Source of the DNA: Monoplex corrugatus
Lineage: Eukaryota > Mollusca > Gastropoda > Littorinimorpha > Ranellidae
DNA length: 52,500 nucleotides
Direction: 5' to 3'
Assembly (NCBI GenBank): GCA_030674185.1
Contig: CM060307.1
Location: 83,979,850-84,032,349 of the forward strand
Part shown: in pieces, positions 9,771-19,738 of the stretch
Layout: each line of letters opens with the position of its first letter
Position numbering within the stretch: position 1 is the stretch's first letter
Notes under the pieces: model-generated
Told to the model about the DNA's origin: nothing
Databases searched by the model: none
What the model saw: the letters and a program-made list of their open reading frames with translations, nothing else
Position numbers and translations under genes: made by a program

Positions 9771-10470
9771 AAGCCGGTATGGAGAGAGTCGGCGAAAGCT
9801 CACAGAGAGAATGTGTCTGAGTGGTTGGAGACGCACAGAGAGACAAGGGAGTAAGTGAAGGAAGCATGAAGACTTGAGTATCATAGAGATAAAGATACAG
9901 ACAGAGTGAATAAATTAGTCATGTGGACTTGACGGCAGTGTACACAGAGAGTGATTGATTCGAAGAAGCTTTAATATTGAGTGCTCATGGAACACGGAAA
10001 TTTATGTAAGGAAATGCCATCAACCCATTTGAAGGGTGGTTATTGTAATGACATGGTACATGTTATATCATTGTGACATAATAACCAAATTTAGAACGTT
10101 TACATATAATATACATGAAATATGAAATGATAATTTGTATAATTAACCAGAATTATTTCAGGTGTGTATTCTCAGTTCTAGGTGAGGGAAAATAGAGTTG
10201 TCGCCATTGATTGAATAATGTATGACATAAGACATTCAAAACACATTTAAATCTAATAATGAGCCTTTCGTAATACTAACTATTAGTAATTTGATAATAC
10301 ATATACACTTGTACATATTTCGTTCTATGTGGGGATGTACATAAACTAAGAAGCTAGTGATAATAAAAGATACTGAATTCATTACAGAATTTTATGAAGA
10401 CGAAGTAACATAGTTTTTTCATGAAGGATTGTATTTGGAGGGTTTATATAAGACAGTTATGTAGCTCGAT
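9771..10470. other. Purine-rich start of block H, then unique AT-rich sequence
   Basis: Begins with GA-rich imperfect repeats (9771-9960) and then about 480 bases of AT-rich sequence with no ORF or repeat that I could see. Confidence 0.5.
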
Positions 10471-11045
10471 GCAGAGATAAACACCAGCAAATTAGAGAGA
10501 ATCTGTGATAGTCGTGGAGACTTGCAGAGAGACAAAGAGATGAGCGATGGAGACACAAGAAGTAACAGAGAGCGATGGAGACAAAGCGAATAACAGAGAG
10601 TGATTGAGACACAGAGAGTAACAGAGAATGATGGAGACAGATAATAACAGAGAATGATGGAGCCACCGCTAATAACAGATGATGAAGCCTCAGCGAGTAA
10701 TGGAGAAGGATAGACACAGAGAGTAATAAAGAGTGATGAAGACACAGCGAGTAACAGAGAGCGATGAAGACCCAACAGAGAGTGATAGAGACTCAGTGAC
10801 AGACACTGACGGAGACACAGAGAGTAAAGAGAGTGATAGAGACACAGAAAGTGATGGAGACACAAAGAGTGACAGAAACAGCGAGTAACGGAGGACGATG
10901 TAGACACAGAGAATAACAAAGAGTGATGGAGACACAAAGAGTATCAAAGAGTAATGCAGACACAGAGAGTAACAAAAAGTGATGCAGACACAAAGAGTAA
11001 TAGAGAGATGGAGACACAGAGTAGCACAGACTGAGAGATAAAACG
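10471..11045 (+). repeat. Block H minisatellite of U1
   Basis: About 570 bases of degenerate repeats with core GTAACAGAGAGTGATGGAGACACAGA (about 26 bp, some units shorter). Long minus-strand open frames here translate to Ser/Leu/Cys-rich repeat (SLCLHHSL) and are not genes. U3 has a short GA/GT remnant and U4 a different 31-48 bp repeat at the same place. Confidence 0.85.
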
Positions 11046-11364
11046 TGAAACTCATACGCTAGGTAGGGCCTCAAGACCTTGGCAGCTCATAGGGTTTACA
11101 TGCAGGCTTATGGCTTATGCCATGATTATTTTGGATCTTCTCCATCACTTGTCATCAGTGGCGTCAGTGCATATAGGATATATTCCAAGCGCTGAGACGT
11201 CATCTTTTGAAAATTAAACTGAAAGTCAAGAGAGAGACAGCAACTGAGAGAAGAAGGGAAGAAAGAAATTCAATTCAGTTTCATTTCAGTGAGAAAGAGA
11301 TCTGCTTAATTAAGAAAGAAACCTATCAAAGAAGGACCCAGAGAGAATAAAGGTGAAAGGAAAG
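11046..11364. other. U1 sequence between blocks H and I, no gene
   Basis: Unique sequence becoming purine-rich (GAAAGAAA, GAGAGA) towards block I. No convincing ORF. Confidence 0.5.
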
Positions 11365-11590
11365 AGATGAAGGAGGCTCCCTCCAGTCAGGGCCAATGAG
11401 TGGTGGGTCAATGTGATGTCAAGGCCCAGCCACGAATTGATTTCTGTGAATGGTCCAGGAAAACAATTAATTCAACAACAGTCACAGGACAGATCAAGGT
11501 GGCCAGACTTTTGCTGAAGAGAGAAGAGAAGATCTGGACCGCTCTATTGTGCTGTTTGCGTCCTAAATGCGAGACCTGGTGTGACTTTAA
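11365..11590 (+). repeat. Block I of U1
   Basis: Block with CCTCCAGTCAGGGCCAATGAG, GTGATGTCAAGGCCCAGCC and TTAATTCAACAACAGTCACA. Paralogues at 32375-32600 and 41840-41960; inverted paralogue at 23200-23365. Confidence 0.85.
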
Positions 11591-11722
11591 CCCTTTGACT
11601 CCCGCACCTTATCCACCAACTGCAAAAGCTTAACCCTTTGATCCCGTCACCGTGTCCACCAGCTTCCTTCAGGAAGACAATGCAGGATGCCGGTGGACAG
11701 GGTGCTGGAGTCAAAGGGTTAG
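11587..11722. mobile_element. Palindromic MITE copy 3, short form
   Basis: Element 11591-11718 between TTAA (11587-11590) and TTAG (11719-11722), with ends CCCTTTGACTCCCGCACC and GGAGTCAAAGGG. U3 at the same place (about 32590-32605) reads GACTTTAGTGTAAATCAC with no insert; U1 reads GACTTTAA, element, TTAGTCTAAGTCAC. This gives both a target duplication and an empty site. The inner palindrome is partly lost. Confidence 0.83.
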
Positions 11723-12066
11723 TCTAAGTCACAGATGCTTGTTGTGTAGGCTGAGAAAATGTAAGCCCAATCACATGTAAATGTATACCTCCATATTGTG
11801 TTTAGTATTCCTTTTCTAAACTTAGGGTTATGAAACATCAGTAAATTGTGCTCTAATTCGAACAGTAGTCAATCCACATTTCATACAAATTTTCATCGCG
11901 TGGTAGTGATTTTGCGTATCCAAAACACTGTTTAATTTAGTTGTTCAGTGGGACAAAACAATAGAAGAAAAGATTCACACTGGTCGTGTGTTTAAATTAG
12001 GTCTTTGATGACGCATTAATGATTATGCCTCATATACAACTGATTCGGTCATACATGAGTAGAATA
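11723..12066. other. U1 sequence, empty site for two U3 insertions
   Basis: Single-copy sequence that aligns to both flanks of the LINE-D tail in U3 (ATCCAAAACACTG here against TTTTCAAAACGTCTG there; CAGTGGGACAAAAC in both) and of the U3 composite insert at 33111-33612 (CTGATTCGGTCATAC here, CTGATTCAGTCAC there). No gene. Confidence 0.6.
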
Positions 12067-12193
12067 TGCGCGCACGCGTGTGTGTGTGTGTGCGTGCGCG
12101 CGCGCGCGTGCGCACGCGCGAAAAAGAGATACATGCACGCGTGGCATGCATGCGTGAGAGAGAGAGAAAGAGAGAGAGAGGGGGGGGGGGGGA
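12067..12193 (+). repeat. Tract J of U1: (GT/GC)n, (GA)n and a G run
   Basis: Alternating purine-pyrimidine tract rich in CG and TG, then (GA)n and a run of about 13 G. The same GT-then-GA succession occurs at 33627-33700 in U3. Confidence 0.92.
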
Positions 12194-12960
12194 AAGGAAG
12201 TTGAGGATTGTGTCTACAAGCTTGGCTGTTGTTCTCGTAGAATGGTTCAGTTTTCGTCTCATGAATACCCACTAATTGCTTCCAACACTGTACTTTTATC
12301 CTCTCATTAATAACACCCCTGATGATACACTCTGTTCCTTTCTTCCATTTCTTTGCACACAAAATCCAGCCAACCTCTCATCATCATCATTACTATCACC
12401 ACCATCTCGTCCCACTCCATCCCATACCACACAGGGTGTCTTGTTATGGGGATAAAAACTGCCCAGCGTGATTCCCTGCACAAACAAGCCTTTTTCTCTA
12501 GGCTAATGCTCCCCTTCTCTCGCTTCCCCCTCCGCACCCCCCTCCCCTTTACCCCCTTTTTCATTTTTTTTTCAAATTTGATCGCTGATGAAATGAGACG
12601 TGGCGTGTCGAAGCGCATCACGTATGGAAGCTGCAGTGGCCACACTATAGGAAAGCTTTTAATGAGTTCCAGAGGTGAGAGATGACCCCTCTAATGCCCC
12701 TGGAATTAGCTGCTTTGCTGGTGTGCAAGACCCCGGGAGTTTGGAGGCTTCAAGAAACTAGGGAGCGCATGTTTTTACAGAGGGTAGGGTATCCTTGTAA
12801 TTATTTTCTTTTGTAAGAGAGGTTTGAGGGAAAACGTCAATAGGAGTAGGACAGAATACAGGGAGGGGAAGATGGTATGGCAAGGGAGAGTATTCGTGAT
12901 TGCAGCAGGCTTTCGTGGAAGCGGAGATGGGTTTTCAAAAGTGTTTCCTTGGGTGTTGTT
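12194..12960 (+). repeat. Block K of U1
   Basis: Contains AATAACACCCCTGATGATACAC, AAAATCCAGCC, CACACAGGGTGTCTTGTTATGG, GATCGCTGATGAAATGAGACG, GGCCACACTATAGGAAAGCTTTT and AGGTGAGAGATGACCCCTCTAATGCC. Paralogues at 24925-25440, 33760-34330 and 42470-43250. The block is among the best conserved parts of the unit, but changes include frame-breaking indels and G-run replacements. Confidence 0.85.
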
Positions 12961-12980
12961 TCTCTCTGTCTCTCTCTCTT

Positions 12981-13040
<60 letters not shown>

Positions 13041-13674
13041 ATTAGAAGAACAAGCAGGATTTCGATCTGGATACAGTACAATAGATCACATTTTCACACT
13101 GTACGCTTTAGTCCAAAATTATCTTCTTAATCACACTAAACTATACGTAGCATTTGTAGATTTTCGCAAAGCATTTGACTCAGTTAATAGAAATTTACTT
13201 TGGGGTATTCTGCGCAAGAATGGAGTAAATGGTAAATTATATATGTCTCTTAACAGTATATATAATTCTGTGTTAGCATGTGTTTGTGACAAAGATATGT
13301 ACTCCAACTTTTTCGAATGTCCACGAGGAGTGAAACAAGGATGTCTCCTCAGCCCCTTACTATTTTCATTTTTCATTAATGAGTTAGCGTTAGAAATAGC
13401 CAAAAAAGGGAGACATGGTGTACAGTTATTGCCTGGTGCTGTTGAAGTTTTTTTACTGCTATTTGCTTTAAAACATGAATCTGATAGTTCGTTACTGTCT
13501 GTGAACCTAGAAAAGACGAATGTGATGATTTTCCGTAAGGGAGGACATCTTTCGGCTCGAGAAAAATGGTTTTATGGTGACTCTGAAGTTAAAGTAACAA
13601 ACTCATATACATATCTAGGTATTATTTTTACAACAAAACTGAGTCTCCAAAGCGCATGGGTGGAAAGCAGCTAA
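13041..13674 (+). pseudogene. LINE-B reverse transcriptase, catalytic box deleted
   Basis: Translation from 13041 reads EEQAGFRSGYSTIDHIFTL, then motif A FVDFRKAFDSVNRNLLW, then motif B CPRGVKQGCLLSPLLFSFFI, then NLEKTNVMIFRKGG and YTYLGIIFT. This is a standard LINE RT without its N-terminus. Where the FADD box should follow (LLLFA, about 13462), the sequence jumps to LKHESDSS, so both catalytic Asp and about twenty residues are gone. The leading Met and Leu/Ser-rich start of the annotated-length frame from 12877 are translated CT repeat. Clade not resolved; a Jockey/CR1-like relative is likely. Confidence 0.85.
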
Positions 13675-14580
13675 AAAGAGAAAAGAGGAACGATGGAAAT
13701 TTTAAGATCTTTAAGAAAATTGAACTGCACTGACTTCTCGATTTTTTTTTGGTTTTTGTTTTTGTTTTGGTTTTTTTGGCAACTTTTTGACTCGCAGATT
13801 GAACCAATCTTAACGTATGGCTCAGAAATATGGGTTTTTTTTAGCAATCATAAAATGGAAAAGGTACATACATTTGCCATCAAACGCTTCCTTTCAGTAC
13901 CATTGCATTCATCTAATAAAATGTTATATGGAGAAACTGGCCGTTATCCTTTGTTTTTGAAAACTCAAATGAAGTGTATTAAATACTGGTTGAAATTAAC
14001 CCAGCTCCCAAGGTCAAGATTGTGCGAGCAGGCATATGAGATGTTACTGAATCAATTAGATTAGGGTAAACAAAACTGGGCATATTTCGTTAAGAAAATG
14101 TTAACCACACATGGATTTGGTATTGTGTGGATGTGCCAGGGAGTTGGTTATGAACAAGGATTTATTTCAGAATTCAGGGATAGACTAGTTGATTCGTACA
14201 AACAAAACTAGCACGCTCAAATGGAAGAATCTGAGAAATATAATTGGTTCCTTTCCGTTAAAAAGTATATTTCAAACCGAAAAGTATATATAGGCCGTAA
14301 CAAATAAATGGCACTGAAGCAAGGTTTTACTCAAATTCATCGGCACACTCTATTTGTCCCATGTGTGATGCAGAGGCAAAAGATGAAATGCATTTTTTGT
14401 TTTGTTTGCAAGTCGTATGAAAGTATACGATAAAAATGCATAATCTTTGATGAGGACATTTCGAGTCAAAGGGTCATTACCAGAATACTCATGACTGAAG
14501 ATGAAAAATATCAAAAATCCCTCGCTAAATTTATCGCCCTTGCTTGGGAAAGTCGGAGAAAGAAAACAACACAGCAATAA
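13675..14580 (+). pseudogene. LINE-B C-terminal region, with stops
   Basis: After a T/G-rich stretch (13741-13780) the frame resumes with QIEPILTYGSEIWVFF, a motif usual after LINE thumb domains, and KRFLSVP, LYGETGRYPLFL and KCIKYWLKL. Past a stop at 14062-14064 weaker homology continues through YFVKKMLTTHGFG, and a cysteine pair reading CPMCDAEAKDEMHFLF near 14360-14405 marks the usual C-terminal zinc knuckle. Multiple stops and shifts separate these parts. Confidence 0.78.
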
Positions 14581-14583
14581 ATT

Positions 14584-15000
14584 AATGTAAGTTTATCTCC
14601 AGTGAAGATATCACTTTATACTGTTTATTTGCCGGATTTGGGTCTTCCTCTTACTTATATGACTAATTACGTCGAGTGGTCAATTGTTTCTTCAACTTTT
14701 TGTTCAACTTTTTAAATAAATGTAAGTTTATCTCCAGTGAAGATATCACTTTATATTGTTTTTATGTTTGTTTGCCGGATTTGGGTCTTCCTCTTACTTA
14801 TATGATTAATTATGTCGGGTAGTCAACTGTTTCTTCAACTTTTTGTTCTACTTTTTAAACTAATGTAAGATTATCTCCAGTGAAGATATCACTTTATACT
14901 GTTCTTATGTTTATTTGCCAGATTTGGGTCTTCCTCTTATTTATATGACTAATTATGTCGGATGGTCAACTGTTTCTTCAACTTTTTGTTCAACATTTTG
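14584..15000 (+). repeat. Three-copy 135-143 bp tandem repeat at the 3' end of LINE-B
   Basis: Copies start with AATGTAAG at 14584, 14719 and 14862, share ATCTCCAGTGAAGATATCAC and TTGGGTCTTCCTCTTA, and end with CTTCAACTTTTTGTTC. They follow the polyprotein remnant directly and form its 3' UTR. Confidence 0.9.
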
Positions 15001-15189
15001 TTCAACTTTTTTCCTTCAATTTTTTCTTCATCATTAGGAAAAAAATTCAAATGGATGTAATGTGTAGCCATGACTATATTTATAAATCTTTATTTCGCGA
15101 AAACGTCGCCGTAATATTTAATGACTTTGTTTTATGCTCCTTGCCACAAGGACAAAAATGTCAATGGCAGTAAACCATTTTCACTTTCA

Positions 15190-15268
<79 letters not shown>

Positions 15269-15275
15269 GTCCTTC

Positions 15276-16229
15276 TCTGTGTTCCTGATCCTCCCTCCCT
15301 CCCTCGCTCTCTTCTCGCTCTCTTCCTCTTCCTCTCTCTGTCCCACATTGTAACTGGCCATAGAGATTGATATAAACGCCTAGTATTGCCCTGCTGAAAA
15401 CAAATTGGTTTGTTAGGGGAAAAATAGGGAACAGATGGAGTCATTTTTATTACGGCAAATATTCATATCAGATGATTTCTCAAGCATACATCTCATTACT
15501 TTCCATTCGGGATTGCCAGTAGATGGTTTATATCTGTACATTATTTCACTGAAGAAGGATGAAAATGTAAAAGACAACCTTCAAGACTCCCTGCGAGAAA
15601 CTGATTTTAGTTGGTAGTATCAGTTACAAGTACAGATTTGTGTTTCTTCAGTTTTGTTTGTGTACTTCATTGGTATGGATCATATCATTTTGTATGTAAA
15701 TATTCACCAGTAGTTGATTCTTTTCCTGTTGAATTCAAACGATAACAAGTTATCAAATTATTCTGAAAAAAAGCGTTGACAATTACTGTTTTTGCATGTA
15801 CTAAACAACAATCAAAATTTGGTAGACTCCATTCATATTCTGTGTTTCCGAGCAAATGGGGAAGTTTATAGGCTACCATTGAAGAGTTTAATACAGAAAT
15901 TGTCAATTGAAAGGAAGAATACCTGGTTTGGCTTTTATGCCTGTTACAGCTGTAGTGACTTTTACGATTGTTGGATTTCTATGATAAGGTACTTTTTGTT
16001 TTCATGTCGACATATTTTGCGTATGTTGCGAAACCTTTGTTTCTTTATCCCCATCAAAGAGAATTTTCATTCCTTTCGTCTTAGTTTTCTGTATAATAAA
16101 CTCACATGTTAAAATTATACATCTACGTGTGTTATTATAAAATCCTGTCTCGTTTTACTTCCATCCTTAGTCTCCTCCTGTCAGGCATTGAACTCTTTAA
16201 CGGTGATGTGCACTCTAGTGTGTTAGACT
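15276..16229 (+). repeat. Block L (right half) of U1 and following sequence
   Basis: 15340-15430 holds CCACATTGTAACTGGCCATAG and GCCCTGCTGAAAACAAA, matching 25610-25690, 34950-35040 and 43285-43380. The remainder to 16229 is AT-rich with no recognised gene. Confidence 0.72.
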
Positions 16230-16480
16230 GTCAGCATGAAGCAGACTGTGACAGCAAACAGCGGATACAGGACTACTTTCACAAAACATGACAGCCACAA
16301 CACAAGAGAGAGGAGGAACGGCGGGAAGTGGGGCGGGGTTATTGTGCTGAGCGTTGGGCGAAGGAGAAGATGGCGTTTTTGTAAAACTCCAAGACACGGG
16401 GTGTTTGAAGTGTCTCAGTACTGTGGCCTTCCTCCTTCTTCTCTTCACCGGCCTGCTTATTTCCAGTCTCTAGCAGACAG
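16230..16480 (+). repeat. Block M of U1
   Basis: Block with GCAGACTGTGACAGCAAACA, AAAACATGACAGCCACAACA and GTGTCTCAGTACTGTG. Paralogues at 26800-27010, 35780-36260 and 44155-44375. Confidence 0.83.
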
Positions 16481-17390
16481 GCTGAGTAAAGAATAGTGAT
16501 GAAAAATATGGACAACCTCCATTAGTAGGGAAAATTGGACCACCTCTTTGGATTGGTGAGGGAAATGGGACCATTTCTATCACCTCTTTGGATTGGTGAG
16601 AAAAATAGGACCATTTCTACTACTAGCAAGAGTAGAGAGGGAAGTAGGATCATTTCTATTGACTGGCAGATGAGAATAGGACCATCTCCTGTGATGCTGA
16701 ATGAGGGATGGTGCTGCCGTATCTCAATGAAAGTTGCCGTTACTGGCCAAGGGGCAATGGCAATGCCAGATGGCCTAATGAATCCTTGGTGTGGATTGAC
16801 ACTTGGGCCCGGAGCTTGCCACTGCTGGCTATAAAAGGACTGGTGCCAGCCCCTATCTGTATTTCTTGGAGCTGTTTGATGGTCTGCATGTGTTGCTTCT
16901 CACAGGATCAGTGCCCAATCGATAATGAAACCCGTTGGGATGAGGGAGGTGATGGACAGCTTGCTAGAGAATTAACCCTTTCATTCCATCACCCTAAAGA
17001 CCAGCTTCCTGCAAGAAACTAGTGGAGAGAGTAAGGTGCAGAAAGCTGGTGAACAGGATGAGGAAGTGGAAGAATAAAGATGAGTAGATGGAACTGGATG
17101 GGGTAAGAAGAGTGTATGGGGAGAGACAAGTATTTTGCTCACTGTTTTTGTCTTTCATTATGGGCCTCATCCAGCAGTGAGCACAAAGAGATGGATGAGG
17201 AGGAACAGTCTTTCTTGCGAGAAAGGTGGGATCAATCCAGACCCATTTTCCACCTTCATTGGCAGCCATTTGATGCCATTGATCTGTTTGGAGCATTTTT
17301 CTCCACCTTCCATGGACACTGCTTTTACGTAATCACTGGAAGAATCAGTACACTTGTTCCTAGACTGGTAGAAAGAACTAGGTAGTGGTT
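16481..17390 (+). repeat. Block N of U1, with a fossil MITE
   Basis: Contains GGACCATCTCC repeats, a 40-bp direct duplication (16541-16620, CACCTCTTTGGATTGGTGAG), GCCAGATGGCCTAATGAATC, TGTTTGATGGTCTGCATGTG, a degraded TTAACCCTTTCA and CCAGCTTCCTGCA stretch (16974-17015) and GGGATCAATCCAGACCCATTTTC. Paralogues at 27020-27800, 36290-37435 and 44380-45350. The degraded MITE is in all four copies, so it predates the array. Confidence 0.83.
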
Positions 17391-17650
17391 GATTCTGAGT
17401 GGCTGATGAAAGCGGTAGTGGTTCTTGCGTGTAAGTGGATGAAGAATGTTTTGTGTTGCCCAGGGTGAATGAATCGTGTGAATGAACACTGCAGCTGTTA
17501 ACTTTCCCATCTCGGTTGAGAGCAGAATGAAAACATTCTTTATGTACTGTACATCATGTTACACTGGAAAAGTCCATATTTTGCTTGGGGTCATCATATT
17601 TGCTCATAATCTGCATGTGTATCATTTATTTATAAAGAAGTAAACAAAAT
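17391..17650 (+). repeat. Block O of U1
   Basis: Contains ACTGCAGCTGTTAACTTTCCCATC and GTTACACTGGAAAAGTCC, matched at 45400-45480 in U4. Apparently deleted from U2. Confidence 0.72.
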
Positions 17651-18637
17651 TCTGAAAAAGACAAGTCACATGACAAAAAATAAATTGCATCGATAGAAAT
17701 AGTAATCAGGGAAAGTAGGATTGAAGAGACGCAAATTTGTGATTTTTCTTTTGCGTATAGTTTGACAGAAAACGATATTCTGGAAGCAATTTTTTCAGTA
17801 ATAACATTTAATCAGTTTCACGTGTTACGATGTGTGTGGGTCTCTCTGTAACCAGAAAGAAGGCAGAGTGTATTGAGAAGAGAGTCACAGTTTACTCCAA
17901 GCCTACTTCAGTGTATACTGCCTTAAAATGTTAAGCAGATTACATTTTTTCTTGTATGTCGGCGGTGCATTTTTACAATAACCAGTCCTTACTGTCTTAT
18001 GACAGTAGTGCAGTCATACACCGAGTGCTGTCCAAGAATCATCCATGTTTATCTACAGAGCCTTCATTTATCCAGAAATCACTTTCACTGGTTGTTTTAC
18101 TGCAGCTGTTACTCAAATATGCATTGATATGAACTCATTAATATCAAAGAGGTACTTTTTTGTTTTGTTTTTGGTGCTGTGACCATAACAAAGCATCATC
18201 TGGTATGTCTGTGGTGCACGTTGTACTAAACTTTCACGTATAGATGTTTGTGGTGCAGTTTTATATGTAAGAATTTCATGTCATGTTTATATCTGAAAAT
18301 CATTTGACAAATGTAATGCGTCATTGGTGATTTTATTGTAGTATGATTTTCCTCTGAGTGTAAGAGTTGTTGCTGATGACTATTGAAGAAGCTGCTTGCT
18401 TATAATGGTCCTGTCTGAAAGAATCTGCTTCACATAGTCTGAGGTGCATTCTTATTTGGAATAAAGTTTGTTTTGGTGTGTCTGTAATGTGCTCACGCGC
18501 TCATTACTGAAGAATCTTGCAGGGAAATAATTGTGTCAATGGTTATTTTGTTATAGATGCTACATTCTTTCATTTGTGAAGGGTGCAAACCTACAAATAT
18601 CTAAGAACTGCCCTGGTAGTCTGCAACCATACAGTCT
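17651..18637 (+). repeat. Block A of U2: scattered GTGGTGCA repeats
   Basis: The motif G-GTGCA followed by TTTTA or similar recurs at about 17965, 18195, 18255, 18437 and later at 18721 and 19111, each near an AGAATC/AGAATT-like sequence. Looks like a longer, older version of the three-copy repeat at 4350-4600. No gene. Confidence 0.6.
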
Positions 18638-18692
18638 TATAATACTCAAGAATCAATTTTGCACATGTGCAAATTGATTCTTGAGTATTATA
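18638..18692. repeat. Near-perfect 55-bp palindrome
   Basis: Left arm TATAATACTCAAGAATCAATTT and right arm AAATTGATTCTTGAGTATTATA surround the self-complementary centre GCACATGTGC, with a single extra T in the left arm. Confidence 0.93.
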
Positions 18693-18693
18693 G

Positions 18694-18829
18694 ACTATCC
18701 AAAATAACTCTCGTAGTAAATGGTGCAGTTTTACTCAGGTCTAAGAACAGAGATAGTAGATTACAGATAATGTATAGATAGACAGACAGACAGACAACAA
18801 ACAGACAGACAGACAGACAGATATATATA

Positions 18830-18872
<43 letters not shown>

Positions 18873-18962
18873 ATCTATACATCTATCTGTCTATCTACCT
18901 ATCTCTGTTCTTAGACCTGAGTAAAACTGCACCATTTACTACGAGAGTTATTTTGGGATAGT
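18694..18962. repeat. Long inverted repeat (arms about 131 and 137 bp)
   Basis: 57 bases at 18699-18755 are the exact reverse complement of 18900-18956. Inside lie GACA repeats on the left and CTGT repeats on the right, meeting at a (AT)n centre at 18820-18831. The left-arm motif ATAACTCTC..GGTGCA..TTTTA occurs again in the same sense at 19086-19141, so the left arm is the original and the right arm the inverted copy. Confidence 0.95.
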
Positions 18963-19445
18963 ATACATACATACATAAATTATATATATATACATAGATA
19001 TATACATATATATATGGTCCACTTTTGAATTTCTAGGATTAGATTTACCCGCTGTATCTTTTGTTGAGATGCTGTCATCTAATATCCAAAAATAACTCTC
19101 TAGTAAGTATGTGGTGCAATTTTATTCGGGTCTGAGAATTAGCCTTATACTTCAGGCATCGCCCTTGTGTTAAAGTTTAGCCACGAGGAAATATTAGAGA
19201 AAACGAGGTAAGAATTCAGGAGAGAGTATAGAAGCAAGTGTGTGAAATGGAAGAGGGGACCAGTGCGGGAGTTTGGACAGGTGGAAGTAACAAACTGATG
19301 GCAGCCTGTGCATGACAGAGAGAGATTCCCCAATCCAATTTTCTGCCATCCCGGCATTAGCATGCTTGGGAGTAGACTGGTTTCCAGTGTAGTAGCTTCA
19401 GAAGCTTGCACTACTAACGACCTGAGCCTCTTCAGTTCCTCACTG
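18963..19445 (+). repeat. End of block A of U2, with (AT)n and the ATTAGCATGC core
   Basis: An AT/ATAC-rich stretch (18963-19016), a third copy of the hairpin-arm motif (19086-19141), then the core block 19290-19440 with GCATTAGCATGCTTGGGAG matching 4690-4835 and 29095-29245. Confidence 0.8.
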
Positions 19446-19675
19446 TGACACCACCACCCCTTTTCTGTTTCCCTCTGCCTCTCCCCCCCTTTTCTCCTCA
19501 AAAAAAAAAAGGAAAAAGAAATTGGGTTGAAAAAGGAAAAGTGTCTGCACTGTCGCCATTGCATCTGACTTCCTCACCGCTTCCTCATCACTGTCACCCA
19601 CAATTCCCACCAAACTGGCTACACATCCCCGCCCCCGTCCTTCTCCGTGTATTCCAAACTCTCTGTCTCTCTCTC

Positions 19676-19738
<63 letters not shown>

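Larger units (their letters stand above)
12961..15275 (+). mobile_element. LINE-B: 5'-truncated non-LTR retrotransposon between two (CT)n tracts
   Basis: LINE sequence (about 13038-15188) lies between CT tracts at 12961-13037 and 15189-15275. It splits block L of U1: the other units read straight through as GTTGTTTTTGTCTCTCCCACATTG. The copy begins inside the RT domain and ends after a triplicated 3' sequence. Several frameshifts, stops and a deletion of the catalytic box show it is dead. Target duplications cannot be told apart from the CT tracts. Confidence 0.85.
4330..17650 (+). repeat. Array unit U1 (blocks A to O)
   Basis: First of four diverged copies of a large tandem unit. Blocks in order: A 4350-4835, B 6530-6870, C 7365-7480, D 7890-8130, E 8415-8590, F (CT) 9253-9342, G 9590-9765, H 9750-11045, I 11365-11590, J (GA) 12155-12193, K 12270-12760, L 12940-12975 with 15340-15430, M 16230-16480, N 16510-17390, O 17470-17650. 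It is the longest copy because LINE-B splits block L and two LINE tails and two MITEs have been added. No reading frame is kept between copies: differences include many indels not divisible by three. Confidence 0.85.

Noticed and set aside
10419..11074. Ser/Leu/Cys-rich minus-strand frames of up to 172 residues
   Set aside because: Translation of the block H minisatellite; no codon signature beyond the repeat.
11400..11633. 77-residue frame in block I
   Set aside because: Ends inside a MITE and is not kept open in U3 or U4.
12577..12600. TGATGA in block K as a possible C box of a C/D snoRNA
   Set aside because: No convincing D box (CTGA) or terminal stem at a suitable distance in any of the four copies.
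12353..12685. 110-residue frame in block K (IADEMRRGVSKRITYGS and similar in U2)
   Set aside because: Similarity between units is at DNA level; U3 and U4 break the frame, and much of it is low-complexity Ile/Thr/Ser.
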